Positions 51,830-60,596 of a stretch of 64,000 nucleotides of DNA are shown piece by piece. This DNA comes from JAVKFY01 sp040223615 (GTDB lineage: Bacteria > Pseudomonadota > Alphaproteobacteria > GCA-2731375). How positions within the stretch are numbered: position 1 is the stretch's first letter; every line of letters begins with the position of its first letter. The DNA lies in contig JAVKFY010000009.1 in assembly GCA_040223615.1 (NCBI GenBank), positions 108,053-172,052 on the forward strand, read 5' to 3'. The notes beneath the pieces were generated by a model. That model saw nothing but the letters and a program-made list of their open reading frames with translations. It was not told the DNA's origin and made no database searches. The translations under genes were made by a program, and so were the position numbers.

Positions 51830-53506
51830 CTACTGCCGGCGCATCTCGATCTCACAGTCGTTGACCATGCCGTCAGCACGGTCGGCGTCGGTCAGCGTGA
51901 CGCGCAGGCGGGCGTCGAGATCCTTGGCCAGGACATCGACGGCGCCGTCGTCGCCGACCTTGCCGGCAATCGCGCGCTTGGCGAAGAAGTAGGCACCGGA
52001 GCTCACGCTCTCCTGAATGGAGCCGGTGATGTCGCCGCGCTGGACGTTCAGCTTCACTTCGATGTCGCGCGGCGCGGCGTCGTCGGCGCCGACGAACACG
52101 CCCCAGCCGCAGGACTGCACGGTGCCGATCCAGGCGCCGTCGTAGGTGGTGACATTAGGTGTGCCGGGGGTGTCGGGCGTCGCCGGCTTCGGCGGCGCCA
52201 CCATCGCCACCTGCGGCGTCGGCTGCGCCGGTGCCACGGCCGGCGCTTGCGGCGCCGGCTTCGTGGCGGCGAGCGCGGCGACGCGCTGGGCCTCGGCGCG
52301 CCGGCGGGCCTCGTAGCTGGCATGATCCTCCAGCAGTTCGGCGTAGACGAAGCCGATCGGTTCGCCGCCGCGCGCGACCTGCATCCACTTGCCGTCAACG
52401 GTCTGCGCCACCGCGTCAAGCTCGGAACCCTCCGGCAGCGTGGTGACCAGATCGCCGGAAATGCGCGGCGCGGCGCGGACGTTGGAGTTGGTGCGCAGCA
52501 CGAACCGGCCGGACGTCGCCGCCAGTTGCGGTGCCGCGGGCTTCGGCGGCGCCGGCTGGGCGGCCGGCGCAGGCGCTGGCGCGGGCGCCGGCACCGCCGG
52601 TGCCACGGCGGCCGGGGCCGGCTTCGGCGCCACCTCGCGGACCCGTTCCAGGGCACCAGGGGTGTAGGCGGCCAGGACGCGCTCAGGCTTGCCAACCACG
52701 GTCGGCACCTGGTCGCGGTTGTACTTGCGCCGTGCCTGATAGGTCATCTCGTCGGTCAGGTAGGCCTCGACCTCCTTCAACGTCACCTTGCCGTCGCCAT
52801 CGCCGTAGCGGCCCTGGTCGGCGGTGCCGCGCAGCGCCAGCAAGACATGCTCGGTGAACAGGCCTTGCTTGGCCTCCTCGTCCCAGCTCGCGAGCTGGCC
52901 GGCGGCGGCGGCGGTGATGATGGTGATGCCCTCGACGTCGGTCGGCAGCTTCGGCGCGATGAAGATCGGGCTGGCCGACTTGATCAGCATGCCGCGCGGG
53001 CTGTCGCCGGAGAAGCAGGCATCGAGCAGCACCGTGATCGAGCGTGCGCCGGTCTGGCGCAGGTTCTCGTACAGCAGGTCGATCGGATAGCCGTTGATGT
53101 CGGCGGTGTCGGGATTGGCGTCGCTGGGCAGCAGGTAACCGCGCTTGTCGCGCAGGCCCGGCACGCCGTGGCCGGAGTAGAACACGAACAGGTCGGAGCG
53201 GCCGGGGCGCACGAACTGGAAGGCGCGGCCGCGGTGGTTGCGTTCGGAGCCGAAGACCGAGCGCATCTCCGCCTCGGTCGCGTCCTTCAACTCGATGACG
53301 TTGCCGGGGCGGAAGCCGAGATCCTCGATGACGTAACGCTTCATCGCCTCGGCGTCGCGGTGTGCGTAGGTCACCGCCGGCACATCGTTCTGGTAGTCGC
53401 GGTTGCCGATGATCACCGCGATCGCGTCCGGATTGGCCGCCGCGCCCGCCTGACCTGCCAGCGCCAGGATGAGGCCCGCCAGCAACGTTCCAAGTAACCT
53501 GCCCAT
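51830..53506 (-). CDS. secreted caspase-like protein with SH3 domain
   Basis: 558 residues with an N-terminal signal peptide (GTLLAGLILALAGQAGAAA). The caspase-like (C14) domain spans about 27-255: AIAVIIGNRDYQNDVPAVTY, the catalytic His113 in LFVFYSGHGVPGL, and Cys164 in LLDACFSGDSPRG. A Pro/Ala linker follows, then an SH3-type domain (about 337-398) and a C-terminal beta-rich domain with one pair of Cys. Secreted prokaryotic metacaspases cut after basic residues; the substrate here is unknown. It lies 53 bases downstream of the histidine kinase and likely shares its transcript. Confidence 0.88.
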   Translation of the reverse strand: MGRLLGTLLAGLILALAGQAGAAANPDAIAVIIGNRDYQNDVPAVTYAHRDAEAMKRYVIEDLGFRPGNVIELKDATEAEMRSVFGSERNHRGRAFQFVRPGRSDLFVFYSGHGVPGLRDKRGYLLPSDANPDTADINGYPIDLLYENLRQTGARSITVLLDACFSGDSPRGMLIKSASPIFIAPKLPTDVEGITIITAAAAGQLASWDEEAKQGLFTEHVLLALRGTADQGRYGDGDGKVTLKEVEAYLTDEMTYQARRKYNRDQVPTVVGKPERVLAAYTPGALERVREVAPKPAPAAVAPAVPAPAPAPAPAAQPAPPKPAAPQLAATSGRFVLRTNSNVRAAPRISGDLVTTLPEGSELDAVAQTVDGKWMQVARGGEPIGFVYAELLEDHASYEARRRAEAQRVAALAATKPAPQAPAVAPAQPTPQVAMVAPPKPATPDTPGTPNVTTYDGAWIGTVQSCGWGVFVGADDAAPRDIEVKLNVQRGDITGSIQESVSSGAYFFAKRAIAGKVGDDGAVDVLAKDLDARLRVTLTDADRADGMVNDCEIEMRRQ

Positions 53507-53559
53507 GTCCGCTCCCTTCAGCGTTGTCCCCAACATGGTCGGCGGGCAGTGTAGGGGCA

Positions 53560-54882
53560 TTAAGGGCGGGGCAGAATGACGGTGATCACTAGCCCGCCGC
53601 CGGGCCGGTCGGCCAACTCGATCTCGCCGCCGTGGGCGTGGACGGCGCCGCGCGCGACCGCCAGCCCCAGGCCGGCGCCGCCGGTCTCGCGGTTGCGCGA
53701 GGTCTCCAGCCGGGTGAAGGGGCGAAATACCGCCTCGCGCAGGTCAACGGGAATGCCAGGCCCGCGATCGGCGATGGCGATGACGCATCGATCGTCTTCC
53801 TCCCGCAGCCTGACCTCGGCGGCCGCGCCATAAAGACAGGCATTGCCGATCAGGTTGTCGAAGGCGCGGCGCAAAGCCACTGGCCGGCCCTGGAACGGCG
53901 CGCGGTCGGGGCCGTCGTATGTCGCGGCCGGGGCATCGTCGCAAGCGGTCTGCAACAGCGCCGCGATGTCGAGGCGCTGGCGCGGCTCGGCGGCGGCGTC
54001 GTCGCGCGCGAAGGCGAGGCTCTCATCCAGCATGGTCTGCATCTCGGCCATGTCGGCCAGCGCCTTGCCGCGCTGCTCGTCGTCGGCGATGAACTCGGCG
54101 CGCAGGCGCAGGCGGGTCAGCACGGTGCGCAGGTCATGACTGATCGCGCCCAGCATCAGCGTGCGGTCATCGACGAAACGCTTCAGTCGATCCTGCATGC
54201 GGTTGAAGGCGCGCGCGGCGGTGCGCACCTCGCTGCTGCCGGTCTCGGGCAGCGGCGGCGCTCCGACGTCGACGCCAAAGCGGTCGGCGGCGGCGGCGAA
54301 GCTGCGCAGTGGCCGGGTCACGCGGTGCGTCGCCCACAAGGCCAGCACCAGCACCGCCGCGGCGGTCAGGACGACGAAGAAGGCGCCGCGCCAAGGCCGT
54401 GGCGGACGCTGCGGCGCGCGGACGGTGAACGCATACCAGCCGCCTTCCGCGCGCGCGACGGCCACGGTCATGCCGCCCCAGCGCGGCAGCAGCGGATCGT
54501 CGTCGCGCCAGGTCCAGGCCCACTGTCGCTCGGCGAACTCGATACGCAGCGCACGGTTCGCCAGCGGCGTCAGGGCCCGCGCGATCCGGGCGCGCGTCGC
54601 GTCGGCGCCGCCCCACGCCGCGCCCGGCAACGGGGCGTCATCGGTCAGCACGAGTTCCAGGCTGGGACTGTTCACGGCCGGCAACACCTCGTCGGGCGGC
54701 GCACCGCGTTCCAGCAGCGCGACGGCGGCGACGATGCGCGCCGCGGTGGCGAAGTGCGGCGGCCGGTCGACACGGTCGCCGAACAGGTAGTGCAGTACAC
54801 CGAGGATGAGCCAGACCAGCAGCGCGAGGGTGACGATCACGGCGATCCTGCCGCCGAGCCCGGCCGGCCACCAGCGCCTCAT
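53560..54882 (-). CDS. sensor histidine kinase (EnvZ/CpxA-like)
   Basis: A 440-residue membrane kinase. TM1 is about 11-33 (IAVIVTLALLVWLILGVL), a periplasmic sensor of about 120 residues follows, TM2 near 160-180 (FFVVLTAAAVLVLALWA), then a HAMP domain, the HisKA site LGAISHDLRTVLTRLRLRAE with His near 249, and the HATPase region NLIGNACLYGAAAEV, DRGPGIP and GGAGLGLAVARG. It starts in an ATGA overlap with the response-regulator gene. Confidence 0.95.
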   Translation of the reverse strand: MRRWWPAGLGGRIAVIVTLALLVWLILGVLHYLFGDRVDRPPHFATAARIVAAVALLERGAPPDEVLPAVNSPSLELVLTDDAPLPGAAWGGADATRARIARALTPLANRALRIEFAERQWAWTWRDDDPLLPRWGGMTVAVARAEGGWYAFTVRAPQRPPRPWRGAFFVVLTAAAVLVLALWATHRVTRPLRSFAAAADRFGVDVGAPPLPETGSSEVRTAARAFNRMQDRLKRFVDDRTLMLGAISHDLRTVLTRLRLRAEFIADDEQRGKALADMAEMQTMLDESLAFARDDAAAEPRQRLDIAALLQTACDDAPAATYDGPDRAPFQGRPVALRRAFDNLIGNACLYGAAAEVRLREEDDRCVIAIADRGPGIPVDLREAVFRPFTRLETSRNRETGGAGLGLAVARGAVHAHGGEIELADRPGGGLVITVILPRP

Positions 54883-55592
54883 GTCCGGCTCACCTTGGCG
54901 GCGAACAGGTAGCCGCCGCCGCGCACGGTCTTGATCAGCGCCGGGTTCTTCGGGTCGGCCTCGATCTTGCGGCGCAGACGCGAAAGCTGCACGTCGACGG
55001 CGCGGTCGAACGGCGCCGCGTCGCGCCCGCGCGTGAGGTCGAGCAGCTGCTCGCGGCTCAGCACCCGGTTGGGCCGCTCCACCAGCGCCAGCAGCAGGCC
55101 GTATTCGCCGGCGGTGAGCGCCACCAGACCGCCCTCCGGATCGGTCAGCGCGCGCCGCGCCAGGTCCAGGCGCCAGCCATTGAAACCGAGCGCGCTGGTA
55201 TCGTCCGGCAGGGCGGCCGTCGGAGTCTCGGCGACGCGGCGCAGCACGGCGCGGATCCGGGCCAGCAGCTCGCGCGGATTGAACGGCTTGGTGAGATAGT
55301 CGTCGGCGCCGAGTTCGAGGCCGACGATGCGATCGGTCTCCTCGGCCAGCGCGGTCAGCATGATCACCGGCAGGCGGCTTTCCGCGCGCAGCTTGCGGCA
55401 CAAGCCGAGCCCGTCCTCGCCCGGCAGCATCACGTCCAGCACCACCAGGTCGAACCGCCCGTCGGCCAGCACCCGCTGCATCTGCTTGCCGTCACCGGCG
55501 ACATCGACGCGATAGCCATGGCCGCGCAGGAAGCGCGACAGCAGGTCGCGGATCTCGCGGTCGTCGTCGACGATGAGGATATGCGGTTCCAT
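54879..55592 (-). CDS. OmpR family response regulator
   Basis: A 237-residue response regulator. The receiver has the acidic pair ILIVDDDREI, phosphorylated Asp53 in VVLDVMLPGEDG and Lys near 105 in DDYLTKPFNPRELL; the OmpR winged helix reads LTAGEYGLLLALVERPNRVLSREQLLDLTRG and RAVDVQLSRLRRKIEADP. It is first in the operon with the kinase and the caspase-like gene, and divergent from the LTXXQ gene at 55764. Confidence 0.96.
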   Translation of the reverse strand: MEPHILIVDDDREIRDLLSRFLRGHGYRVDVAGDGKQMQRVLADGRFDLVVLDVMLPGEDGLGLCRKLRAESRLPVIMLTALAEETDRIVGLELGADDYLTKPFNPRELLARIRAVLRRVAETPTAALPDDTSALGFNGWRLDLARRALTDPEGGLVALTAGEYGLLLALVERPNRVLSREQLLDLTRGRDAAPFDRAVDVQLSRLRRKIEADPKNPALIKTVRGGGYLFAAKVSRT

Positions 55593-55635
55593 GGCCGGAA
55601 AATAGCCTTCCGCCGCTCCGCCCGCGCCGGAAAAT

Positions 55636-55680
55636 TGTAACGCAGTGTTTCACCGCCGCCGCCGGCAACCGACCGTTACA
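55636..55680. promoter_or_regulatory. TGTAACG/CGTTACA inverted sites between regulator and LTXXQ genes
   Basis: TGTAACG (55636-55642) and CGTTACA (55674-55680) are perfect complements 31 bases apart, in the 171-base divergent region between the response regulator (55592) and the LTXXQ gene (55764). Each sits next to a short imperfect tandem copy (for example TGTAACGCAG then TGTTTCACCG), the direct-repeat style that OmpR-type proteins bind. The role is inferred. Confidence 0.45.
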
Positions 55681-55763
55681 GTTTCGCGCCACGCCGACAT
55701 CGACGCGTTACCGGCGTCGCCCAGGTTCCGGTCTCCCGACAACCTCGACAAGGAGACCGATCG

Positions 55764-56237
55764 ATGAACCGCAACCTGACCCTGGCACTGGCCACCGTCA
55801 CCGGCATCGGCCTTGGCGCCGCCGGCGTCGCCACGCTCGACGTCGCCGAAGCGGCCGGCGGCCCGCATGGCTGGGGCGCCCGTGGCGGCCACGGCATCGC
55901 GCGCTTCTGTACCGCCGACCGCGACGGCCGGCTGGACGACATGCTGGGCTTCGCCGACAGCTTCCTGAGGCTCGACGACAACCAGCGGCCGGCCTGGGAC
56001 GGGCTGGCGCAGAGCCTGCGCGGCGCCAACACACGCATCGACGCGGCCTGCGCCGAACTCGGCGACGGCATCGGCGCGTCGGCCCCGGCGCGGCTGGCGG
56101 CGGTCGAAACGTTGCTCGGCACCGGCCTCGACATCGTCAAGCAGGTCCGCCCGGCCTTCGACGGCTTCTATGCCACGCTGGACGACGACCAGAAGCAGGC
56201 GCTGGACCAGTTGATGGACCGGCGCCGGCGCGGCTGA
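55764..56237 (+). CDS. Spy/CpxP family periplasmic LTXXQ protein
   Basis: 157 residues with a signal peptide (NLTLALATVTGIGLGAAGVAT). The mature part is mostly helical with two LTxxQ-like repeats: SFLRLDDNQRPAWDGLAQSL and ATLDDDQKQALDQLMDRR, typical of Spy/CpxP-type envelope chaperones and metal-responsive sensors. An AAGGAG lies 8 bases before the ATG. It is divergent from the response-regulator gene, as cpxP is from cpxRA. Downstream is a long terminator-like hairpin. Confidence 0.8.
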   Translation: MNRNLTLALATVTGIGLGAAGVATLDVAEAAGGPHGWGARGGHGIARFCTADRDGRLDDMLGFADSFLRLDDNQRPAWDGLAQSLRGANTRIDAACAELGDGIGASAPARLAAVETLLGTGLDIVKQVRPAFDGFYATLDDDQKQALDQLMDRRRRG

Positions 56238-56240
56238 GCC

Positions 56241-56279
56241 GACGGCGCCGCGACCCTTGCCAGGGGTCGCGGCGCCGTC
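56241..56279 (+). terminator. 16-bp perfect hairpin after the LTXXQ gene
   Basis: Arms GACGGCGCCGCGACCC and GGGTCGCGGCGCCGTC pair fully over 16 bases around a 7-base loop. It begins 3 bases after the stop and ends 13 bases before the CoA-transferase ATG. There is no U-tract, so it could be a Rho-independent-like terminator of the GC-rich kind or a transcript 3'-end stabiliser. Confidence 0.5.
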
Positions 56280-56292
56280 CACGCTTGGCGCC

Positions 56293-57498
56293 ATGCCGCT
56301 TTCCGATATCACCGTCATCGACCTGTCTCGCATGCTCGCCGGGCCGTTCTGTTCGGCGCTGCTGGGCGACATGGGCGCGCATGTCATCAAGGTCGAGCCG
56401 CCCGCCGGCGACCCGCTGCGCATGCAAGGCGCCGGCCGCGAGGGCTTCAGCTGGTACTACGCGCAGATCAACCGCAACAAACGCTCCATCGTGCTCGATC
56501 TGTACCAGGAGCAGGGCAAGGCGGTGCTTGTCGACCTGTTGGCCGACGCCGACGTGCTGCTGGAGAATTACCGGCCGGGCGTGCTGGCGAAGATGGGCTT
56601 CACCAAGGAAAGGCTGGACGAGATCAACCCGCGCCTGGTGGTGACCTCGATCAACGGCTTCGGCAGCACCGGTCCCTATGTCGACAGGCCAGCGTTCGAC
56701 TTCATCGCCCAGGCGATGAGCGGGTTCATGAGCCTGCAGGGCGAGCCGGGTCGGCCGCCGCTGCGCTCCGGCCTGCCGCTGTCGGACATGCTGGCCGGAA
56801 TGTACGCCTGCATCGGCACGCTGGCGGCACTGAGCGGCCGGCATCACCTGGGCCACGGCCAGGCGGTGGAGACCAGCCTGACCAACGGCCTGGTCAGCCT
56901 GTTCAGCTACGCCAGCGCCGGCTACTTCGCGCAAGGCGCGCCGCCGGCAAAAACCGGCAACGACCACCCGATCGTCGCGCCATACGGGCTGTTCAAGGCG
57001 TCGGACGGTGAGATCGCGGTGGCGCCGTCGACCGAGACCATGGTGCGCAAGTTTCTCGCCGCGCTTGGCCTGGAGGCACTGCTGGACCAGCCCGACTACG
57101 CCGACAACGCCGCGCGGATGGCGAACCGGGCGGCCCTGAACGCACTCGTCGAAGCCATCACGACCGATCGATCGGTCGACGAATGGATCGCGATCCTGAA
57201 CCAGGCCGGCGTGCCGTGCGGCAAGGTCATGGACATGGCCGGTGTGTTCGCCGACCCGCAGATCCTGGCGCAGGAGATGGTGATCGACGTCGACCATCCG
57301 GGCCATGGCTCGGTGCGGATGACCGGCTTTCCGGTGAAGCTGTCGGACACGCCGGCGCAGATCCATCGGCCGGCGCCAGACCTGGGCGCGGACGGGACGC
57401 ACATCCTGCGCGAGCTGGGCTACGATGACGACAAGATCGCCACGCTGCGCCGCGACGGCGCCGTCGGCAACGATGGATCGGGAGACGACGCGACATGA
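56293..57498 (+). CDS. CaiB/BaiF family CoA transferase
   Basis: A 401-residue class III CoA transferase. It begins ITVIDLSRMLAGPFCSALLGDMGAHVIKVEPP, then ENYRPGVLAKMGF, the catalytic Asp in GLPLSDMLAGMYACIGTLAAL near residue 168, and VPCGKVMDMAGVFADPQILA. These enzymes shift CoA between two acids (for example formyl- or carnitine-type). The following LLM gene overlaps by 4 bases. The actual substrate is unknown. Confidence 0.93.
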   Translation: MPLSDITVIDLSRMLAGPFCSALLGDMGAHVIKVEPPAGDPLRMQGAGREGFSWYYAQINRNKRSIVLDLYQEQGKAVLVDLLADADVLLENYRPGVLAKMGFTKERLDEINPRLVVTSINGFGSTGPYVDRPAFDFIAQAMSGFMSLQGEPGRPPLRSGLPLSDMLAGMYACIGTLAALSGRHHLGHGQAVETSLTNGLVSLFSYASAGYFAQGAPPAKTGNDHPIVAPYGLFKASDGEIAVAPSTETMVRKFLAALGLEALLDQPDYADNAARMANRAALNALVEAITTDRSVDEWIAILNQAGVPCGKVMDMAGVFADPQILAQEMVIDVDHPGHGSVRMTGFPVKLSDTPAQIHRPAPDLGADGTHILRELGYDDDKIATLRRDGAVGNDGSGDDAT

Positions 57499-58340
57499 AG
57501 CTCGGCGTATTCAGCTACAACACCGAGTATGGCATCCGCCCGGACACTCTGGCGCGGGCGCTGGAGGAACGCGGGTTCGAGTCGCTCTGGGTCGGAGAGC
57601 ACACCCACATCCCGGCGGAACGCAAGACACCCTACCCCGGCGGCGGTGACCTGCCGCGGCCCTACTACCACATGGCCGACCCGTTCGTGTCGCTGATGGC
57701 CGCCGCGTCGGCGACCAAGGACCTGCGGATCGGCACCGCCGTCAGCCTGATCCCGCAGCACGACCCGATCGTTCTCGCCAAGACCATCGGGACGCTGGAC
57801 TACCTGTCCGGCGGCCGCTTCATCCTCGGCATCGGCGGCGGCTGGAACGCGGAGGAGTGCGAGGACCACGGCGTCGCCTTCAAGGACCGCTGGAAGGTGC
57901 TGCGCGAGCGGGTGCAGGCGATGAAGGAGCTGTGGACCAACGAGGAAGCCAGCTTTCACGGCGAGTTCGTCAACTTCGACCGCGCCATCTCCTTCCCCAA
58001 GCCGGTGCAGAGCCCCCATCCGCGCATCCTGTTCGGCGGCGCCACCGAGAATGGCCGCAAGCGGGTCGTCGAATATTGCGACGGCTGGTTCCCGATCGAC
58101 ATCCTGCTCGACGACCTGCCGCCGGCGATTGCCGACCTGAAGGAGAAGGCCAAGGCCGCCGGGCGCGATCCCGAGTCGATCGAAGTGGACATCTTCGCGT
58201 TCGACGTCCGCGACCCCGACATCCTCAAGCGCTACCGCGACATGGGCATCGAGCGGGTGGTGATCTATTCGCCCCGGGCGGAGGAGAAGGTCATGCCCTG
58301 GCTCGACAACCTGGCGCCACAGATCGCGGCCGTCGCCTGA
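57495..58340 (+). CDS. LLM class F420-dependent oxidoreductase
   Basis: 281 residues of the luciferase-like monooxygenase TIM-barrel. It begins LGVFSYNTEYGIRPDTLARAL, has ESLWVGEHTHIP, LRIGTAVSLIPQHDPIVLAKTIGTLDYLSGGRFILG and HPRILFGGATENGRKRVVEY. The subfamily is the F420-type, though FMN use is also possible. It is coupled to the CoA transferase by an ATGA overlap, suggesting the two act on one catabolic pathway. Confidence 0.9.
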   Translation: MKLGVFSYNTEYGIRPDTLARALEERGFESLWVGEHTHIPAERKTPYPGGGDLPRPYYHMADPFVSLMAAASATKDLRIGTAVSLIPQHDPIVLAKTIGTLDYLSGGRFILGIGGGWNAEECEDHGVAFKDRWKVLRERVQAMKELWTNEEASFHGEFVNFDRAISFPKPVQSPHPRILFGGATENGRKRVVEYCDGWFPIDILLDDLPPAIADLKEKAKAAGRDPESIEVDIFAFDVRDPDILKRYRDMGIERVVIYSPRAEEKVMPWLDNLAPQIAAVA

Positions 58341-58726
58341 ACGCAGCAATCGTGTCGCTCCGACGACACGAAAGACGGCCATCCAATCTCCCTGCGGACA
58401 GGGCGCCATGTCATGGCCAGCGACAGCCAGCGCGGCGCCCGGCAACTGCCGGCGGAACTCTGAATTCGCTCGATTTGGCTAGTAAATCTCAAAAAAACTC
58501 GTTCAAACTCGTTTAGCGTTTGAAATCAAGAATTCACCAATGGAATCACCGAGCAACACCAATATTTCGAGATGGGAAGTATTTTACATATCAATATTTT
58601 CGTTTACCTGCCATAATACTCGCCGAGCTCGATACCCGCTGATCCGATTTTCTTTCGCTCTATTCAGCCAACCAAGTGTCGGGCCTGGGGAATCATCCCC
58701 CGCGCAAATCAGAACTGGCAGAAAAC
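58341..58726. other. 386-bp intergenic region, mostly AT-rich
   Basis: The first 100 bases are ordinary and include a 7-base-pair hairpin (CGTGTCG...CGACACG, 58351-58370). From about 58450 to 58680 base composition drops sharply to a low G+C level with A/T tracts (AAATCTCAAAAAAACTCG, TATCAATATTTTCG). A direct repeat AAACTCGTT occurs twice (58492-58512 region). No gene can be supported in it; it is probably the promoter region for the small protein at 58727, or foreign DNA. Confidence 0.6.
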
Positions 58727-59083
58727 ATGCAATTCCCCGTGTGGACGAAGCCCGCCCTTTGGGGCGCGGCCGTCGGCGGCGCCGCGCTCGCCATCGTGGC
58801 GTTCAGCGCCGGCTGGGTCGTGACCAGCAGCACCGCGGCGCAGATGGCGGCGTCGCAATCATCCAAGGCCGTGATCGCCTCGCTGACCCCGATCTGCGTC
58901 GCCAAGTACCAGATGGAAAGCGAGAAGCCGGCGCTGCTGGCCACGCTTCAGGGCCGGTCGAACTGGACCCGCGGCGACTGGATCGAGGAAAAGGGCTGGG
59001 CGACGATGCCGGGCAGCGAAAAGCCTGACTCGCAGGTCGCGGACGCCTGCGCCACCGAGTTGATGAAGCTCGTCGCGAGCTGA
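58727..59083 (+). CDS. hypothetical membrane-anchored protein
   Basis: 118 residues, no family recognised. One hydrophobic segment near the N-terminus (ALWGAAVGGAALAIVAFSAGWVVT, about 8-31) is followed by a soluble part with TPICVAKYQMESEKPALLATLQG, SNWTRGDWIEEKGWATMPGSEKPDSQVADACATEL. The two Cys may pair outside the membrane. Similar short proteins with a TPICVxxF-like core occur in rhizobial-type genomes, but no role is known. The start at 58727 has a weak GGCAGAAAAC upstream. It converges on sthA. Confidence 0.72.
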   Translation: MQFPVWTKPALWGAAVGGAALAIVAFSAGWVVTSSTAAQMAASQSSKAVIASLTPICVAKYQMESEKPALLATLQGRSNWTRGDWIEEKGWATMPGSEKPDSQVADACATELMKLVAS

Positions 59084-59101
59084 CCCCCGCTTCGGCGCCT
59101 G

Positions 59102-60547
59102 CTACAGCGTCAGCTTGTTGTAGGCGTCGAGGGCGGCGACCTTGTAGCACTCGGCCAGCGTCGGGTAGTTGAACACCGTATTCATGAAGTACTCCACGCC
59201 ACCGCCGAGGCCGAGCACGGCCTGGCCGATGTGCACCAGTTCGGTCGCGCCGGTACCGATTACGTGGACGCCGAGCAGCTTGCGGTTCTCGGCGTGGAAG
59301 ATCAGCTTCAGCATGCCGGAATCGTCGCCCAGGATCTGGCCGCGCGCGATCTCGCGATAGCGCGCCAGGCCGGTCTCGTACGGCACCCGAGCCTTGGTCA
59401 GCACCTGCTCGGTCTCGCCGGCCATGGAGATTTCCGGGATCGCATAGATACCGATCGGGAAATGCGAGGACATCGGCTCGGCCTCGACGCCGAAGGCATG
59501 GCAGGCCGCCAGCCGGCCCTGCTCGGACGAGGTCGCGGCCAGGCTGGGATAGCCGATGATGTCGCCGGCGGCGAAGATGTGCGGCACTTCGGAGCGGAAA
59601 TGCTCATCGACCTTGATGCGGCCGCGCTCGTCGGCGTTCAGGCCGGCGCGCGGCAGGTTCAGCGAATCCGACGCCCCGACCCGGCCGGTGCAGGCCAGCA
59701 CCAGGTCGGCGACCATGCGCTTGCCGGACTCCAGGAACACCAGCGCCTGCTGCGGCGGACCGTCGCGATGCTCGATACGCTCGACCACCTCGCCCAGGCG
59801 GAAGGTCACCATTTGGTTACGGAGCTGGTGGATCATCTCGTCGACGATCTCGCCGTCGAGGAACTCCAGTGGCCGGCTGCGGCCGTCGATCACCGTCACC
59901 TTCACGCCCAGGCGCGCGAACATCGAGGCATACTCGATGCCGATCACGCCGGCGCCGATGACGATCATCGAGCGCGGCAGCTCGGTCAGGCTCAGGATGT
60001 CGTCGCTGGTGATCACCGTCGGCTGGTCGGCGACAACCTCGGTGCCGCGTTGCGGCCGGGTGCCGACGGCGATCAGCATGTTGGTGGCGCGGACCTCGCG
60101 GCGGCCGGACGACGACTGCACGATCACGCTGTTCGGTCCGGAGAAGCTGGCGCTGCCCGGGATCACGTCGACGCCGTTGCGGCGCAGCTGGTCCTGCTGC
60201 ACACGGGCCTCGGAATGTACGATGGCGCTGACCCGGGACAGCAGCTTCAACGCGGTGGGGCGCACGAAGCCGTCATAGACACCGCCATTGGCATGCCCGT
60301 TCATGGCGTGGTGCGAGCCGCCGGCGAAGGTCAGCACGGCCTCGCGAAATGTCTTCGACGGAATCGTGCCGGTGTGCAGGCAGACGCCGCCGATGTCGAC
60401 GTCGCGCTCGACCATGGCGACACGCTTGCGCAACTTGGCGGCCTGGACGGCGGCGCGTTGACCTGCCGGTCCGCTGCCGATGCACAGCAGATCGAATTCT
60501 GTATCCTGGAGCAAGCTTGTCGCCCCTGTCGGTTGCAATCCGTCCAT
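59102..60547 (-). CDS. sthA: Si-specific NAD(P)+ transhydrogenase
   Basis: A 481-residue soluble flavoprotein that balances NADH and NADPH. The FAD loop is FDLLCIGSGPAGQRAAVQAA near residue 18; GGVCLHTGTIPSKTFREAVL shows the single Cys typical of SthA, which lacks the second Cys of lipoamide dehydrogenase-type disulfides. The NAD loop is MIVIGAGVIGIEYASMFARL and the C-terminus has YPTLAECYKVAALDAYN. The start at 60547 (MDGLQPTG) was chosen over a longer frame. Divergent from the amidohydrolase at 60597. Confidence 0.94.
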   Translation of the reverse strand: MDGLQPTGATSLLQDTEFDLLCIGSGPAGQRAAVQAAKLRKRVAMVERDVDIGGVCLHTGTIPSKTFREAVLTFAGGSHHAMNGHANGGVYDGFVRPTALKLLSRVSAIVHSEARVQQDQLRRNGVDVIPGSASFSGPNSVIVQSSSGRREVRATNMLIAVGTRPQRGTEVVADQPTVITSDDILSLTELPRSMIVIGAGVIGIEYASMFARLGVKVTVIDGRSRPLEFLDGEIVDEMIHQLRNQMVTFRLGEVVERIEHRDGPPQQALVFLESGKRMVADLVLACTGRVGASDSLNLPRAGLNADERGRIKVDEHFRSEVPHIFAAGDIIGYPSLAATSSEQGRLAACHAFGVEAEPMSSHFPIGIYAIPEISMAGETEQVLTKARVPYETGLARYREIARGQILGDDSGMLKLIFHAENRKLLGVHVIGTGATELVHIGQAVLGLGGGVEYFMNTVFNYPTLAECYKVAALDAYNKLTL

Positions 60548-60596
60548 GGCGTAAACTATCGGGCGAATTGGTGAATGCCGCGTTACGCTTAACAGA

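Noticed and set aside
58540..59028. 162-codon frame across the AT-rich region
   Set aside because: It runs out of frame over the small membrane protein and has no ribosome-binding site or sensible composition in its second half.
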